A stretch of 7,908 nt of DNA from DASUFH01 sp036274645. Its GTDB lineage: Bacteria; Acidobacteriota; Terriglobia; 20CM-2-55-15. A program made the translations under genes and the position numbers. The DNA lies in NCBI GenBank assembly GCA_036274645.1, contig DASUFH010000395.1:1-7908 (forward strand), read 5' to 3'. This document shows, in pieces, positions 1 through 5,899 of this stretch; the stretch's first letter is position 1, and each line of letters begins with the position of its first letter. The notes under the pieces are model-generated. The model was not told the DNA's origin. It worked only from the letters and a program-made list of their open reading frames with translations, and ran no database searches.

Positions 1-68
1 CCGGGCCCGGCGGTAACAACTAGCCCAGGGTCAGCCCAGTAAGCTGAACCCAGCTGTATAAGGAACGA

Positions 69-95
69 GCCCCCGGCGCAAGCCGGGGGCTTTTT
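69..95 (+). terminator. Rho-independent terminator of an upstream unit
   Basis: A perfect 9-bp GC stem (69-77 with 82-90) closes a GCAA tetraloop and is followed at once by five T residues (91-95), the classic intrinsic terminator form. It serves a plus-strand transcript entering from outside the window. A second, imperfect hairpin lies just before it (28-35 with 43-51, one bulged base). All three plus-strand frames stop within the first 42 bases (at 13-15, 21-23 and 40-42), so the gene it ends cannot be identified; at most a few C-terminal codons lie here. Confidence 0.9.
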
Positions 96-502
96 CATTG
101 GGCCGGCCCTGACATTCGAAGGTATTGAATCTACAGGGCGCGCCGTTCTCCCGCGATTCTTCGAATGTGAGTAGCCCTCGGCGTGGCTGTCCCCTTCACT
201 CCGCTCTTCGTCCCTGATCGCCTGCGTCGCCGGATGGAACGCCGAATGTCAACAACGCGCATCGAGTGCGGACGTCTCAATCCGGGTTCACGCCCGAAGT
301 GCGGCCGCCCTGGGTTAGAATCCATTTTCGAGTTTTTCGAGCCTGCCGGGTTATGCGACACTGAGGTCCGGTTCCGATCGCTGGCGCCGTTCGAGTGGCC
401 AGAGATGCGGGAATGACCGAGTTAAAGGATGCGACGGTCGAACGGTTGAAGAAGACTCGTATCACGTTTGCGGACAAAAAACCTGCTGGAGTGAAGTACC
501 CG
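96..502. other. Gene-less leader upstream of the diheme cytochrome
   Basis: No reading frame here has convincing protein character. The stretch holds a 10-bp inverted repeat (112-121 with 159-168) and GC palindromes at 100-109 and 138-145. A -10-like TAGAAT lies at 316-321, but no good -35 sits at normal spacing. Just after it, the octamer TTTTCGAG occurs twice (325-332 and 334-341). These last elements could belong to the promoter of the cytochrome gene. The cytochrome frame stays open upstream to a GTG at 395 and an ATG at 413, so its annotated start may differ between pipelines. Confidence 0.4.
112..168. repeat. 10-bp perfect inverted repeat, 37-base spacer
   Basis: ACATTCGAAG at 112-121 is the exact reverse complement of CTTCGAATGT at 159-168. 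The 37-base interior contains the palindrome GGCGCGCC (138-145). There is no T tract on either side, so it does not look like a terminator. It could be a regulator-binding dyad, a long-loop RNA hairpin or the edges of a small non-autonomous repeat; I cannot choose between these from one copy. Confidence 0.5.
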
Positions 503-1231
503 ATGTTGATCAAGACCCTTGCGATCTCTGCCGGAATGCTGGCGCTGGTTTTGCTGCCGGCGCTGGCGCAGGAAGCGCCCAATACGCTGCCTGAGGATGA
601 ATACACGCCACTCTTTGAGAATGTCTGTGGCTCCTGCCACGCCATAGACCTGGTCATCAGCGAGCAGCGCGATCACGAGGGCTGGTTCTACACCGTGGAC
701 CGCATGAGCCAGGATACGTCGGCGTCGGAGGAAGAACTCGACCAGATCGTCGCGTACCTGGACAAGTATTTCGGATTGCCGGTCAACGTGAACACCGCCA
801 GCGCCGAGGAGATTCAGACGCTCGGGCTGACCGAGGATCAGGCCCAGGCCGTGGTCGCCGCCCGCGATAAGGGAAAGTTCCCGGACTTCGCCGCCCTTTC
901 CGCGCTTCCCGCGCTGAAGGAAGTGAAGCTGGACGGCGTCAAATCCCGCATGGTGTTTCCCAAGCCGCTGCCGCAGGATCCCACCAGGCAAACCTACCTG
1001 AACATCTGCAGCGCCTGTCACGGCGCCGACATCGTTGTGGGCGAAACCCACAATCGTGAGACCTGGGGCGCATTAGTGGGCCGCATGCGAGAGCACGGCG
1101 CGAACGGCAGCGATGACGATTTCACGAAAATCACAGACTATCTGGTGACGTACTTCGGTCCGAAGTCCGGCACGCCGGAAGCGGCCGCGACTCCGGCCTC
1201 AGTCCAGAGCGCCCCCGCGCCAACGCAATAA
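503..1231 (+). CDS. Secreted diheme c-type cytochrome with central helix-hairpin-helix domain
   Basis: The 242-residue product (from ATG 503) is a predicted periplasmic electron carrier. An N-terminal hydrophobic signal ends at an ALA-Q junction around residue 22. Two covalent haem-binding motifs are visible, CGSCH (residues 42-46) and CSACH (169-173). Each is followed by a helix with a candidate axial Met (DRM near 68, GRM further on) and a YxxTYFG/YLDKYFG-type end. Between them, residues about 94-150 form a ComEA-like helix-hairpin-helix segment that opens with VNVNTASAEEI. The haem modules resemble those of quinohemoprotein amine dehydrogenase-type cytochromes (family knowledge). The C-terminus is a low-complexity Ala/Pro/Thr tail. 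The start is uncertain: the frame is open from GTG 395, with further starts at ATG 413 and GTG 491. I chose 503 because it places the signal peptide at the N-terminus and has GGAG 11 bases upstream. The redox partner is unknown and no dehydrogenase gene is adjacent. Confidence 0.88.
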   Translation: MLIKTLAISAGMLALVLLPALAQEAPNTLPEDEYTPLFENVCGSCHAIDLVISEQRDHEGWFYTVDRMSQDTSASEEELDQIVAYLDKYFGLPVNVNTASAEEIQTLGLTEDQAQAVVAARDKGKFPDFAALSALPALKEVKLDGVKSRMVFPKPLPQDPTRQTYLNICSACHGADIVVGETHNRETWGALVGRMREHGANGSDDDFTKITDYLVTYFGPKSGTPEAAATPASVQSAPAPTQ

Positions 1232-1247
1232 CGGGATTAGCGGGGGC
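1211..1247 (+). terminator. Possible terminator overlapping the cytochrome stop codon
   Basis: GCCCCCGC (1211-1218, inside the last codons of the cytochrome gene) pairs perfectly with GCGGGGGC (1240-1247), followed by TTTC. The 21-base loop is long and the T run is short, so this is a weak intrinsic terminator candidate for the cytochrome transcript, but nothing better lies downstream on the plus strand. Confidence 0.4.
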
Positions 1248-1331
1248 TTTCGCTCCGTGGACGCACAGCTTGTCCCCAAATTGCATCCTTGCGTCCGTGC
1301 GGGGAGCGCCGGATCCCGGGGGCGCGGTTAG

Positions 1332-1368
1332 CCAGGGGTTAAGCGAGCGGAGCGAGCGCAACCCCTGG
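1332..1368. repeat. Extragenic palindrome with GAGCG-rich loop
   Basis: CCAGGGGTT (1332-1340) is the perfect reverse complement of AACCCCTGG (1360-1368). The 19-base loop is built of AGCGAGCG-type units (AGCGAGCG at 1342-1349 and again at 1351-1358). The form resembles dispersed extragenic palindromes of the REP type, found between convergent genes in many GC-rich genomes. Only one copy lies in the window, so repetition is not shown here. Confidence 0.5.
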
Positions 1369-1383
1369 GTACTGTGATCATCT

Positions 1384-1409
1384 AAGAAAAGCGCCCTGAA
1401 AAAGGGCGC
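1384..1409 (-). terminator. Intrinsic terminator for the SUKH-like gene
   Basis: GCGCCCT (1391-1397) and AGGGCGC (1403-1409) form a perfect 7-bp stem around a 5-base loop. On the minus strand the stem is followed by TTTTCTT (1390-1384). This matches a rho-independent terminator for the gene ending at 1472. There is no T run on the plus side, so it is directional. Confidence 0.8.
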
Positions 1410-1471
1410 CTGTTGCCATTCAACTCGTCTGAAACCCAATCCCAGCTTTTGCTTACGCCAAACGTAACCCG

Positions 1472-2272
1472 CTAGCGACCACTCGAACCGCGAAACTCCC
1501 AATACCGTTCCCGCTCCTCGGGTATGGGGTCGGGGAGCGAGTACGCTTCAACGTCGAGCGGATCGAGTCGGCCGCGGTAAGTGTCCTTCGCGATCACGGC
1601 TGTCTGCCCCGGGGCGATGTGGCCAACCGGTAGCCAAACACCACCCTGCAGGGTTCCGATCCGGTCGCGAATCCCTATGGATAGAAACGGCAGGCAACGG
1701 TCCGATCCGTTGGTCACTTCGTACAACAACTCACCACCCGGCGCCACACCTATGATGCGCCACATGAACTGGCGGCGGGCTCGAACGACAGATTGTTCCT
1801 CGAGCGTAAAGGGATCGGGGCCACGCAAGATGTCGGCCCATTCCTGCCCCTTGTACCGAAGACGCGCCCTGGATGCCCGAGAATGCAGCCAGCGCTCAAA
1901 CGAGTCCGCCACTTTACGAATCCCCGCCGCCTTAGTCGATTCGTATATCGGCGCCTCGATCGACGGCTGAAGCGTTTCTGTGCGCAGGTAGGCGTAACTC
2001 TCGCTGTAGCCGCCGATATACAACAATGGCTCCCCGGCCCGGGATCGCACGTCCCGCGGAGCCGCGAACACCCGCAGCCAGTACAGATCGAGTCCAGTCA
2101 TGCGGTAAAGCCTGGCATTCCCGAATCGGAGAACGAACTCGACGTACGATGGGGGGGCCGGCAGCGGCGAGTTCAGCACCGCTGCGCGGAAGTCATCTGT
2201 CGCGGCGCCATCGACGACGTGAAATCGCCTCGTGCGGATCTCGGCCAACTGCTGATCTAGCCATTCAAACAT
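1472..2272 (-). CDS. SUKH/SMI1-KNR4-like protein with extra beta-rich C-terminal domain
   Basis: The product has 266 residues, no signal peptide and no membrane segment, so it is probably cytosolic. Residues about 20-135 follow the SUKH (SMI1/KNR4) pattern. That pattern includes an LPAPPSYVEFVLRFGNARLY block (37-56), a glycine-containing LLYIGGYSESYAYL strand pair (83-96) and a terminal VADSFERWL helix (121-129). SUKH proteins often act as immunity proteins against polymorphic or contact-dependent toxins (family knowledge). Residues about 150-262 form a separate, strand-rich segment with ELLYEVTNGSDRCLPFLSIG (181-200) and a VGHIAPGQTAVI strand. It recalls FxLYD-type beta sandwiches, although it is not exported here. 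No toxin gene is visible nearby, so an immunity role is only a possibility. There is no clear Shine-Dalgarno before the ATG; a TAGACT hexamer ends six bases upstream. A terminator follows the stop. The SUKH call rests on pattern only. Confidence 0.75.
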   Translation of the reverse strand: MFEWLDQQLAEIRTRRFHVVDGAATDDFRAAVLNSPLPAPPSYVEFVLRFGNARLYRMTGLDLYWLRVFAAPRDVRSRAGEPLLYIGGYSESYAYLRTETLQPSIEAPIYESTKAAGIRKVADSFERWLHSRASRARLRYKGQEWADILRGPDPFTLEEQSVVRARRQFMWRIIGVAPGGELLYEVTNGSDRCLPFLSIGIRDRIGTLQGGVWLPVGHIAPGQTAVIAKDTYRGRLDPLDVEAYSLPDPIPEERERYWEFRGSSGR

Positions 2273-2278
2273 CGACCA

Positions 2279-2284
2279 AGTCTA
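2279..2284 (-). promoter_or_regulatory. Candidate -10 element, leaderless start of SUKH-like gene
   Basis: On the minus strand TAGACT (fits TANNNT) ends six bases before ATG 2272. With no Shine-Dalgarno in between, transcription could start at or next to the ATG. The -35 region is poor: the best hexamer at 16-base spacing matches three of six consensus positions. This is a weak but specific candidate. Confidence 0.3.
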
Positions 2285-2331
2285 AACTGCCCCTGTCATC
2301 AGTCCGCACCGAAACCGCGGATCAGTGGCGA

Positions 2332-2360
2332 TAGATCAGCCCGACGGTTTGATCTACAAT
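2332..2360 (+). promoter_or_regulatory. Operator-like dyad overlapping a -10 element of the secreted coiled-coil gene
   Basis: TAGATCA (2332-2338) and TGATCTA (2350-2356) form a perfect 7-bp dyad with an 11-base spacer. The right arm overlaps TACAAT (2355-2360), a five-of-six match to the sigma70 -10 box; the left arm lies where the -35 box would be (TAGATC, three of six). A repressor bound here would block the promoter. A further GATCAG copy lies at 2320-2325. A leader of about 50 bases would precede ATG 2417. Confidence 0.4.
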
Positions 2361-2416
2361 GGCGCGCAAAAGCAAAAACACTTCGCACGCGTCATTGACG
2401 CGCCATTGGGGGGAAT

Positions 2417-3286
2417 ATGTTCGCGAGGCGATTGGCTCGTTACGGATGGCTGTTTGCGGCGCTGGCCCTCCCGGCGTTGACGATGGCTTATGTGGAACAA
2501 GGCGAAGGTTTGACTGCAGGCATCGAAGAAAGACTTCGACAATTCGAGCGGAAAAAGAACGACATCGCGGATCTCGACACCTGGATTGTCAACGCGTTCA
2601 CGGTGCTGAAACCTCAAATCCTGTCCCGGCATTTTTTCAATCTGGAGGCAATGAGGAGAGAGTTGAAATCGTTTGCTGAAGACCTCGACAACGACGCCAG
2701 GGCGCTCGAAGCTCAAGTCAAGAACCAGCCGGGCATAGTGAAGCCGGAAGGTGTCGCGGATCTTCGAAGCAGGATCGACGCCATGAAGAAGGAACTTCCA
2801 ACGCTGCTGGACGGTAATATCAAAAGGGGCGAATACGTCCATAAGATGCCGGATGGCCGAACACTGGTTCGCATTGGTCCGACGGCCCCCTCCTTTAAGG
2901 GGCTCCCGCCACACCCCGCAAAGTTCAGCGTGGTGGCGATCGTCAGACCAGGCCTTCCAGACTCGTCTTCGCCGATTTATTTCCTCCCAGGCTCAGGAGG
3001 CGCCGGTCTGCAAATTTTCTCCGTGGCTGAGAATGGGGACGCGGTCTCACTTGTGAACATCATGGAATCGGTTGGAGAACGCACTAACTGGAAGGACTTC
3101 GATATCCAGCTTTCACCGGACTGGCGTCAGATCGGCGTTTACCGGCAGGACGAGAGCGATGTCTGGACAAGTGAGTTCTGGTGTCTCGCCAAAGATGACT
3201 ACGAGGGTTGTCCGGGGCCGTCCAATCAGGCGCCGCCCAGCCCACGGACACTGACGGAGTCAGGCGAACTTCCCTTAAGAGAATAA
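2417..3286 (+). CDS. Secreted coiled-coil protein of unknown function
   Basis: I do not recognise a family for this 289-residue protein. It has a clear signal peptide: Arg-rich start, hydrophobic core at residues 11-21, likely cleavage after TMA at residue 24. Residues about 30-145 are highly charged and helical, with heptad-like stretches (GIEERLRQFERKKNDI, MRRELKSFAEDLDNDARALE), so a periplasmic coiled coil is likely. Residues about 150-265 look beta-rich, with alternating hydrophobic strands and a Gly/Ser-rich turn. They contain two cysteines nine residues apart (256 and 265) that could form a disulphide. The C-terminus is Pro/Ser-rich and probably disordered. A GGGGGGA run just before the ATG supports the start. 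It diverges from the SUKH-like gene and has its own promoter candidate. A hairpin (3292-3313) follows the stop. Confidence 0.8.
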   Translation: MFARRLARYGWLFAALALPALTMAYVEQGEGLTAGIEERLRQFERKKNDIADLDTWIVNAFTVLKPQILSRHFFNLEAMRRELKSFAEDLDNDARALEAQVKNQPGIVKPEGVADLRSRIDAMKKELPTLLDGNIKRGEYVHKMPDGRTLVRIGPTAPSFKGLPPHPAKFSVVAIVRPGLPDSSSPIYFLPGSGGAGLQIFSVAENGDAVSLVNIMESVGERTNWKDFDIQLSPDWRQIGVYRQDESDVWTSEFWCLAKDDYEGCPGPSNQAPPSPRTLTESGELPLRE

Positions 3287-3291
3287 TTGGC

Positions 3292-3313
3292 AGCGGGCGA
3301 AGTAGTTCCCGCT
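3292..3313 (+). terminator. Hairpin after the secreted coiled-coil gene
   Basis: AGCGGG (3292-3297) pairs with CCCGCT (3308-3313), with two extra A-T pairs possible inside after a two-base bulge. It starts five bases after the TAA stop. No T run follows, so it may be an RNA-stabilising 3' hairpin rather than an intrinsic terminator. Confidence 0.3.
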
Positions 3314-3347
3314 TCAGCGAAATCAAGTTTCCGGCTGTCGCCCCGCC

Positions 3348-3623
3348 CTATGCCTTCGAACCTTCAATAATCTGGAATGGGGAGTGAGTCTGTAACAGAC
3401 GCTCGAACTTGAGTCCGGCGGAGTCGAGAAGCGAGCGGTACTCCTTCAGGGTACGCTCGCGGCCCGGCAGCATAACGAGCATATTTAGATCCACCATCGA
3501 AGCCATGCTCGGTGAATTGTCGTCCGGTATCACCATCTCGATGATGTAGACCCGTCCGGACCCCGTCATCCGTTTCGCGCAAAGCGAAAGGATGGCGCGG
3601 CATTGTTCATTATTCCAGTCGTT
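3348..3623 (-). pseudogene. 3' remnant of a SAM-dependent O-methyltransferase gene
   Basis: The minus strand encodes the C-terminal third of a methyltransferase_2-type (plant/hydroxyneurosporene O-methyltransferase-like) enzyme. The segment reads, in order, NDWNNEQCRAIL, then GRVYIIEMVIPDD, then DLNMLVMLPGRERT, and ends FQIIEG. In the family these correspond to the HDW motif with the catalytic His, the GGRlliiE strand, the DLxMLvmxxGrERT block and the last strand. Here the usual catalytic His is Asn (N-D-W), and an in-frame TGA (3624-3626) comes directly before it. Upstream of that stop the frame loses resemblance within about 12 codons. The dimerisation domain and the SAM-binding GxGxG region are absent. 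The product would be inactive. It lies between two plus-strand genes, apparently left by deletion or rearrangement. An alternative is one sequence error at the stop, but the missing 5' two thirds would still make it a remnant. Confidence 0.75.
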
Positions 3624-3790
3624 TCAGTAGCGGTTGTCGATCACGACATTTCCGATCTGGTCCTGCCGCTGACGCCCCCCTTCAGCCGCCATTAGCTTAT
3701 GGGAATTTCCTCAGCGACCGCCGTCCACCAGACAGCAAAATTGTCCATCATATGTTTTCACCGCAGCGCTGTTCGACCCGGTCTGGACGC

Positions 3791-3802
3791 GGAGTATACT
3801 CC
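3791..3802 (+). promoter_or_regulatory. Palindrome containing a -10-like TATACT before the NTF2-repeat gene
   Basis: GGAGTATACTCC is a perfect 12-bp palindrome. Its centre contains TATACT (3795-3800), one mismatch from the -10 consensus. This gives a leader of roughly 35 bases to the strong Shine-Dalgarno AGGGG (3831-3835) and ATG 3843. No good -35 lies at 17 bases, so the promoter may need an activator, or the palindrome may be the binding site itself. Confidence 0.4.
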
Positions 3803-3842
3803 CACGTTACCTTGTCCGATTCGGGAAACGAGGGGATCCACG

Positions 3843-5675
3843 ATGAACACTTTCCACAAGACCTGCGCGTTGGGCGCCGTACTGGCATTGCTGGCCGCAT
3901 CCACAACCATGGCGCAGAACCAGAGCAATGTCACCGCCGCATGCGATCGCGCCTGCCTGACTCGCGTCATCGACGCCTACGTCGCCGCCCTGATCTCCAA
4001 TGATCCTGCGAAGGCGCCGTTTGCCCCGGGCGCAAAACTCACCCTGAACGACGACGTCGTGCCCGCGGGAAAGCTGTTCTGGGACCAGGCGGCCTCGGTG
4101 CAGGCGCGCATCGACATCGCCAACCCGCGCTGGGGCGACACCGGTACCCAGGCCGTGATCAACAACGCCGATGGCTCGCAGTACATCTACGTGTTCCGGC
4201 TCAAGGTGAAGAACTCGCGCATCACCGAGGCCGAGGCCATGCTGATCCGCAATGTGGAGGAAGGCGGCTTGCTGGATCTCAAGACGCTGCAGAAGCCGAA
4301 CCCGAACTTCAACATGAGGATTCGTCCCGCGGAGCAGGATTCCTACTACGACCTGGTGGCCGCAGCCGAGGGCTACTGGCGCGCCTTCAACACCAACGGT
4401 ACGCCCGAATACCATCCCGCGGAGTTCTTCCCGAACATGCAGCGCCTGGAGAATGGCTCCCGGACCACCGATGTCTCCTTCGCGAACAACCCGGCCATGA
4501 GCGCCGCCGAGCAGTTCGATACCGGCTTCCACGCCGGGCGCAACATCTGGGACCTGCGCTATCCGGTGGTGGACGAGGAATACGGCGTGGTGATGAGCGT
4601 CGCCCGTTTCGGCCTCAAGGCCGGCGCCACACCGAAAAGTCCCGGCCAGGCCGCGACGCGGCTGGTGGCTGAGTTCTTTGCGGTCCGCAAGGGCCAGATC
4701 TGGGACATCCAGGCCGCAATGGTGAACCGCGACGAGAAACTGCCCTCGGCCTGGACGCCGGACTACGGCCCCACGCGCGGCGGCTGGGCGCCCATCACCT
4801 GCGACCGCGCCTGCCTCACGCGCTATATCGATGCCTACTACGCCGCGCTCATCGCCCATGACCCGCGCGCCCTAACGCAGGCCGCGAAGGCAAGAATCAC
4901 GCTCAACGGCGACGAAGTGTCACTGGCGAAGGTGTTCTCGGCCAGCGCGCAGAAAGTGCGCTGGCGCTTCGACGCCGTGAACCAGCGCCTGGGCGACACC
5001 GGCACGCAGGTGGTCATCACCAACGCCGATGGCTCCGAGACCATGGAGATGCTGCGCCTGAAAGTGGCCGGCGGCGCCATCACCGAGATGGAGATCCTCC
5101 GCTGCAACCAGAGCGATATCGCCGCCAACTGGTGGGGGCCGGAACAGCTGGACAAGGAGCCCTCCCAGTACCTGAAGCTGCCCATCCCGCCCGCAGAGCG
5201 CAATTCGTACTACGAACTGGTCGCCATCGGGGACGGCTACTTCCGCGCCTTCCAGACCAATGGCACGCCGGACTACCACCGGCCCGATTTGCTGCCCGAC
5301 ACCACTCGCTTCGAAAACGGCGTGCACTACACGGGCACCGTGCGCAATGGCGCTTACGCCACGGCCATGGACGGATTCGACCGCGGCCGCTTCCTCGGCC
5401 GGAACCTGTGGGATCGGCGCTACCCGGTGGTGGACGAGGAACGCGGCATCGTGCTCGTCATTCTGCGCTTCGGCAAGATCGAAGGCGTCGCGAACGCCGC
5501 CTCCGTCACGCAGTACGACCGCATCGTCGGCGAGTTCTTCACGGTGAAGGCGGGAAAGATCCAGGAAGTGCAAGCCGTGCTGGTGGATCGCCCGGATACG
5601 AAGCCCACCGGCTGGGACACGAAGTGGTTCGGCCCAGGCATGGGCGGCTGGAAGAACATGCCAACCGGGCAGTAG
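3843..5675 (+). CDS. Secreted protein with two long repeats, four NTF2-like modules (DUF8021-like)
   Basis: The product has 610 residues from ATG 3843. AGGGG with a 7-base spacer supports this start, and it begins with a signal peptide (core 9-19, cleavage after TMA at 24). The frame is open upstream to 3699, but that extension is not protein-like. The mature part is two copies of one unit with a period of about 286 residues. CDRACLTR occurs at 34 and 320, GDTGTQ at 98 and 384, and YPVVDEE at 240 and 527. Each unit looks like two NTF2/SnoaL-like domains: a first (about 34-137; 320-425) beginning with the CDRACL helix and ending in a LKVxxxxITE strand, and a second (about 165-305; 456-590) beginning SYYxLV and ending in an AEFF/GEFFxVKxGxIxxIQA strand. 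CDRACL...IDAYxAAL resembles DUF8021-type bacterial and fungal secreted proteins (family knowledge). No catalytic residues can be assigned. Each CDRAC pair (34/38, 320/324) may form a disulphide. Codon use is strongly G/C-ending, more than in the neighbouring minus-strand genes. Confidence 0.88.
   Translation: MNTFHKTCALGAVLALLAASTTMAQNQSNVTAACDRACLTRVIDAYVAALISNDPAKAPFAPGAKLTLNDDVVPAGKLFWDQAASVQARIDIANPRWGDTGTQAVINNADGSQYIYVFRLKVKNSRITEAEAMLIRNVEEGGLLDLKTLQKPNPNFNMRIRPAEQDSYYDLVAAAEGYWRAFNTNGTPEYHPAEFFPNMQRLENGSRTTDVSFANNPAMSAAEQFDTGFHAGRNIWDLRYPVVDEEYGVVMSVARFGLKAGATPKSPGQAATRLVAEFFAVRKGQIWDIQAAMVNRDEKLPSAWTPDYGPTRGGWAPITCDRACLTRYIDAYYAALIAHDPRALTQAAKARITLNGDEVSLAKVFSASAQKVRWRFDAVNQRLGDTGTQVVITNADGSETMEMLRLKVAGGAITEMEILRCNQSDIAANWWGPEQLDKEPSQYLKLPIPPAERNSYYELVAIGDGYFRAFQTNGTPDYHRPDLLPDTTRFENGVHYTGTVRNGAYATAMDGFDRGRFLGRNLWDRRYPVVDEERGIVLVILRFGKIEGVANAASVTQYDRIVGEFFTVKAGKIQEVQAVLVDRPDTKPTGWDTKWFGPGMGGWKNMPTGQ
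3942..5672 (+). repeat. Internal in-frame tandem duplication within the NTF2-repeat gene
   Basis: Codons 34 to about 315 (from 3942) and 320 to the end (from 4800) align along their whole length. By eye about half the residues are identical over the first 70 positions, and local DNA identity is high around the YPVVDEE codons (from 4560 and 5421). The divergence indicates an old gene-internal duplication, not a recent one or an assembly artefact. Confidence 0.85.
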
Positions 5676-5899
5676 TCCACTTATCAGACTGTTTACGTTT
5701 CAATCGGATATGACGCTCCGTGTTGAAAGTTGTTGAGCTTCGTTGCGCAGTGGAAGTTGGAAGCGCTTTGCAGCTACATTTCCGACTAAGATTTCCCCTC
5801 CCAGTTCATTGGCTGGCGCCTGTCGGAAATACTTGAAAATGTCGCCTTGCTTGAAGTCCATAGCTGGGAGGGCGATGCATCGCTCAGCCGCAAACCCTG
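5676..5899. other. Gene-poor stretch with nested inverted repeats
   Basis: This lies between the convergent NTF2-repeat and metallopeptidase genes. It holds three dyads. ATTTCCGAC (5778-5786) pairs with GTCGGAAAT (5822-5830). CCTCCCAG (5797-5804) pairs with CTGGGAGG (5864-5871), interleaved with the first. A perfect 12-bp palindrome, GCGATGCATCGC, sits at 5872-5883. No intrinsic terminator with a T run is evident for either gene. The minus strand is open from about 5936 down to 5700 and reads fairly protein-like around MDFKQGDIFKYF and ELGGEILVGNVAAKRFQLPL. It has no ribosome binding site, overlaps the peptidase end, and matches no family I know, so I treat it as a possible gene remnant, not a gene. 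Confidence 0.35.

Noticed and set aside
100..145. GC palindromes GGGCCGGCCC and GGCGCGCC
   Set aside because: Short self-complementary GC strings are expected by chance in such GC-rich DNA; no separate function is claimed.
395..502. Upstream extension of the cytochrome frame (GTG 395, ATG 413, GTG 491)
   Set aside because: Using 395 or 413 would put more than 30 polar residues before the signal peptide, which is atypical. GTG 491 remains a fair alternative to 503.
422..1051. Long minus-strand open frame (209 codons) opposite the cytochrome
   Set aside because: It is antisense to a gene with two CxxCH motifs and a signal peptide. Its composition is what GC-rich codons give on the opposite strand and it shows no motifs.
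1793..2260. Plus-strand frame opposite the SUKH-like gene
   Set aside because: There is no ribosome binding site or recognisable motif, while the minus strand encodes a SUKH-like domain and is followed by a terminator.
3699..3842. Upstream extension of the NTF2-repeat frame
   Set aside because: The extension is not protein-like, contains the promoter-like palindrome, and would bury the signal peptide. ATG 3843 has an excellent Shine-Dalgarno.
3807..4859. Long minus-strand open frame (350 codons) opposite the NTF2-repeat gene
   Set aside because: The plus frame has a signal peptide, a strong Shine-Dalgarno and an internal repeat conserved at protein level. The minus frame is an antisense shadow of GC-rich codons.
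5132..5713. Plus-strand frame of 193 codons overlapping the end of the NTF2-repeat gene
   Set aside because: It is rich in Arg, Gly and His without motifs and lies wholly in another frame of a well-supported gene.
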